The position numbers and the translations under genes were made by a program. A model generated the notes under the pieces. The model saw only the letters and a program-made list of their open reading frames with translations, was not told the origin of the DNA and made no database searches. A DNA stretch of 7,757 bases from JAJPGZ01 sp041167105 (GTDB lineage: Bacteria; Verrucomicrobiota; Verrucomicrobiia; Chthoniobacterales; UBA10450). Where the stretch lies: NCBI GenBank assembly GCA_041167105.1, contig JBEEGX010000137.1, positions 1 through 7,757 of the forward strand. Direction: 5' to 3'. Positions 5,939 through 7,757 of this stretch are shown in pieces (within the stretch, counting starts at the first letter, position 1; each line of letters starts with the position of its first letter).

Positions 5939-6258
5939 TGCAAACGGTGATTCAAGTCATCACCAGCGGTCGCGGATCGTTGCGCGAAAAGATCATGACC
6001 GATCCGCGCCTGGAAAAATTCGGATTGATTCCGACCGAGCATCAACGCCCGGGGCGTCCGCATGGTTGGGCCAAGATTCATGGCGAAAACGCGCACGGCG
6101 CCATCAATCTCGAATGGCACGGCCCGAGCGCGACACTCATCTGTCGCGTCGTAACGAAGTCAGGCAACAAACCGAACTCCATCATCGGCTGCTTCATCGA
6201 TTACCTGCTCGCGCGACATCAAAGCCGCATTCTCTCGATTCACATCATGCGACGCTGA
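5938..6258 (+). CDS. Small protein of unknown function
   Basis: 106 residues; I do not recognise the family. It has no signal peptide or membrane helix and is mildly basic. It opens with a short beta-like stretch (TVIQVITSGRG). The middle is rich in Gly, His and Pro (residues 35-62). A likely beta strand follows (SATLICRVV, 64-72), then a helix with a Cys (IIGCFIDYLLARH, 82-94) and a last strand (ILSIHIMRR). It is a real gene candidate because it follows the GNAT stop by seven bases in the same direction, and its TGA lies immediately before the stop of the convergent gene, leaving no unused DNA. There is no clear ribosome binding site. It may be a small cytoplasmic globular protein co-expressed with the acetyltransferase. 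Confidence 0.65.
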   Translation: MQTVIQVITSGRGSLREKIMTDPRLEKFGLIPTEHQRPGRPHGWAKIHGENAHGAINLEWHGPSATLICRVVTKSGNKPNSIIGCFIDYLLARHQSRILSIHIMRR

Positions 6259-6552
6259 TTATCGTTGGCGGCCGCGAATGCGATCGAGCAATCGCGACAT
6301 CGCGCTCTTCTTCTTTTGAGGCGGCGGCGCAATGTTCATGTCGATCTTGACCGTCGTGCGCGGTGGCGGCGTGAATGAGATGCGCTGCGTTTTGGCGAGG
6401 ATGCGGTATTGCGAAACCGCGCGCCAATCGCTCATCCCGTCATGCCAGTAGAAATCTTCCTTCAATTCGCCCGCCAGAACCTTGCGATTAAATTCCTCTT
6501 CGCTGAATTCGCCTAACGAAGTGCCATCGATGCCGCAAACGTGAAAGGTCAT
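6259..6552 (-). CDS. GYF_2-domain (DUF4339-like) protein
   Basis: 97 residues. Residues 3-52 match the GYF_2 pattern: a short first strand, a Gly-x-Ser-x-Gly turn (G11-T-S-L-G14), the FSEEEFNRKVLAGEL helix and the YWHDGMSDWRAVSQY segment (35-49). The domain is thought to mediate protein contacts with proline-rich partners. A Pro-rich linker and a basic tail (KKKSAMSRLLDRIRGRQR, 80-97) follow; no membrane helix is present, unlike many family members. The ATG overlaps the stop of the glucosidase gene upstream (ATGA, minus strand), so the two are coupled. Its TAA at 6261-6259 directly abuts the stop of the plus-strand gene. One reverse copy of the iterated word (6338-6349) is read as Lys-Ile-Asp-Met. 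Confidence 0.8.
   Translation of the reverse strand: MTFHVCGIDGTSLGEFSEEEFNRKVLAGELKEDFYWHDGMSDWRAVSQYRILAKTQRISFTPPPRTTVKIDMNIAPPPQKKKSAMSRLLDRIRGRQR
6338..6349 (-). repeat. Interspersed word copy in GYF_2 gene
   Basis: CAAGATCGACAT on the minus strand, 12 of 13 bases of the word, read as Val-Lys-Ile-Asp-Met in the linker of the GYF_2 protein. Confidence 0.7.
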
Positions 6553-7757
6553 TTCGTAATCGTGCCGAACTCGCCCTGTTGCTGAATCAATTTCGCAACC
6601 AGCGCGGTCCAGCCGGTTTGATGCGACGCGCCCAGCCCCGCGCCGGTATCGGCGTGGAAGTACTCGTGAAACAAAAGCAGATGTCGATCTTGCCCATGTC
6701 GATCTTGCGATCGTTCGAAGGGTCGCTCGCCGTTTTCGTTAGGCAGCCAGAGTTTGATTAGCCGATTCGAGAGTTCGTTCGCGATTTCTCGCAGGTTTAA
6801 AAAAGTTCCTGAGCCGGTCGGACATTCGACTTTGAAATCGTCGCCGTAGTAATGGTGAAACTGCTGGAGCGATTCGATGAGAAGATAATTGATCGGGAAC
6901 CAAACCGGCCCGCGCCAGTTTGAATTGCCGCCGAAAATTCCGGTCTGCGATTCGGCTGGTTCGTAGCTCACCACTTTTTCTTCGCCGCGAATGGTGATGC
7001 GATATGGATTTTCCTCGTGATATTTGCTAAGCGAACGGATGCCGTAATCGCTCAGGAATTCTTCCGGATCGAGCATGCGCCGCAGCAGACATTTCATGCG
7101 ATGACCGCGCGTGAGCGAAACGAGGCGGCGCTCTTTCATGCCCGGTTCCTGCCAGCGCGAAACCAGACTGGCGAGATCGGGCCGATGTTCGAGATACCAT
7201 TCGAGACGCGCTTTGAATCCGGGCAGTGCGTCGATCAGCTGCCATTGAATGGTCTCGACCGCGAGCAGCGGCATCAAGCCGACTAACGAACGCACTTTCA
7301 GCGGCAAATAACGCCCGCCGGGCGTGTGCAGCACGTCGTAATAGAATTCGTCTTCTTCATTCCAAAGACCGATGCCTTTGCCGCCGAGATTGTTCATGGC
7401 CGCGGCGATGCCGAGGAAATGCTCGAAGAACTTCGTCGCGATATTTTCGTAAACGTGATTTTCCGCCGCAAGCTCGATCGCGATGCGCATGAGATTGAGC
7501 GAGAACATTCCCATCCAACTTGTGCCGTCGCTCTGCTCGAGATGACTGCCGTCCGCAAACCGCGCGCTGCGATCGAACACGCCGATGTTGTCGAGACCGA
7601 GGAATCCACCCTGGAAGACGTTTCGTCCCTCTTCATCCTTTCGGTTCACCCACCAGGTAAAGTTCAGCATCAGCTTGTGAAAGACGCGCTCGAGAAAGAT
7701 GCGGTCACCGACACCGCGGCGTTTCTTTTCGATCTTGTAGACGCGGAGCGCCGCCCA
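6549..7757 (-). CDS. MGH1-like / GH63-related glucosidase, C-terminal part (5' end beyond window)
   Basis: 402 residues are visible; the frame stays open to the window edge and the coding signal continues past the ATG at 7670 (FLERVFHKLMLNFTWWVN), so that ATG is internal. Whole family members are roughly 850-900 residues, so about half is missing. Visible family marks are an alpha/alpha-barrel signature NFTWWVNRKD, FQGGFLGLDNIGVFDRS, the QSDGTSWMGMFSLN segment (likely acidic active-site residue), GIFGGNSNWRGPVWFPIN, and the C-terminal HEYFHADTGAGLGASHQTGWT. These fit the (alpha/alpha)6-barrel glucosidases that act on small or trehalose/glycerate-type glycosides; the exact substrate cannot be told. 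No signal peptide can be judged. A tandem pair of Gln-Asp-Arg-His copies sits just before HEYFH, where relatives, from memory, have a longer segment with a DPHWRD-like motif. The stop overlaps the start of the GYF_2 gene. Confidence 0.87.
   Translation of the reverse strand, partial: WAALRVYKIEKKRRGVGDRIFLERVFHKLMLNFTWWVNRKDEEGRNVFQGGFLGLDNIGVFDRSARFADGSHLEQSDGTSWMGMFSLNLMRIAIELAAENHVYENIATKFFEHFLGIAAAMNNLGGKGIGLWNEEDEFYYDVLHTPGGRYLPLKVRSLVGLMPLLAVETIQWQLIDALPGFKARLEWYLEHRPDLASLVSRWQEPGMKERRLVSLTRGHRMKCLLRRMLDPEEFLSDYGIRSLSKYHEENPYRITIRGEEKVVSYEPAESQTGIFGGNSNWRGPVWFPINYLLIESLQQFHHYYGDDFKVECPTGSGTFLNLREIANELSNRLIKLWLPNENGERPFERSQDRHGQDRHLLLFHEYFHADTGAGLGASHQTGWTALVAKLIQQQGEFGTITK
6681..6708 (-). 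repeat. Tandem pair of the interspersed word in the glucosidase gene
   Basis: Two perfect minus-strand copies of GCAAGATCGACAT (6696-6708 and 6681-6693) with a 15-base period, separated by two bases. Both are read in frame, giving Gln-Asp-Arg-His, Gly, Gln-Asp-Arg-His in the glucosidase. This is the only tandem arrangement in the window. Confidence 0.88.

Noticed and set aside
6280..6295. Small hairpin GCGAT/ATCGC near the convergent stops as a terminator
   Set aside because: It is a 5-bp stem inside the GYF_2 coding region with no T-run, too weak to call.
15..6708. CRISPR array or simple tandem repeat as explanation for the 13-base word
   Set aside because: The copies are short, in both orientations, irregularly spaced and mostly inside conserved genes; no spacer-like units or cas genes are present.

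Overview
The window reads as a piece of a soil-type Verrucomicrobium (Chthoniobacterales / Udaeobacter-like; inference). The base composition is moderately GC-rich and clear Shine-Dalgarno sites are scarce. The secreted protease ends in a dockerin-like module of a kind I associate, from memory, with that group. No rRNA or other phylogenetic marker is present, so the assignment is tentative.

Layout. Positions 1-151 are non-coding upstream sequence. 152-2218 (+) encodes a secreted subtilisin-family (S8) peptidase with a C-terminal dockerin-like calcium-binding module. A 41-base gap follows, then a tightly packed co-directional run of seven genes (2260-6258, +): an RmlD-like dTDP-4-dehydrorhamnose reductase; an exported DUF1573 protein; a membrane-anchored rhodanese; a MauE/DoxX-type membrane protein with a Cys-Gly-Cys motif; a MerB-like (organomercurial lyase family) protein; a GNAT acetyltransferase; and a small protein I do not recognise. 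Junctions in this run are ATGA overlaps, a 1-base gap, overlaps of 29 and 10 bases, and a 7-base gap, so it looks like one transcription unit. It abuts, with no spacing at all, a convergent minus-strand pair: a GYF_2-domain protein (6259-6552), and upstream of it the C-terminal part of an MGH1-like/GH63-related glucosidase (6549-7757, cut by the window edge).

Main discovery. The MerB-like gene is interrupted by an in-frame TGA at 5191-5193. By alignment from memory, this codon falls on the second catalytic cysteine of MerB (Cys159 of the E. coli plasmid enzyme); the Cys-x-x-Asp pair (Cys96/Asp99) is intact. The reading frame continues uninterrupted after the TGA, through a family-like C-terminal half, to a normal total length of 228 residues. 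The RNA starting exactly at the UGA can fold into a 44-nt hairpin with a GGUC apical loop. Its two G residues lie 20-21 nt past the UGA, a geometry very like bacterial SECIS elements such as that of fdhF. The simplest interesting reading is a selenocysteine-containing MerB-like enzyme in a thiol/redox operon (DUF1573, rhodanese, MauE/DoxX). The dull alternative is a nonsense mutation or sequencing error.

Second theme. Two short words are strongly over-represented across genes and gaps, on both strands. GCAAGATCGACAT has seven perfect copies plus several near copies, five of which are read as Gln-Asp-Arg-His inside four unrelated proteins. GCCTAACGA also has seven perfect copies plus variants. 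Their function is unknown; they behave like highly iterated genome words or mini-insertions.
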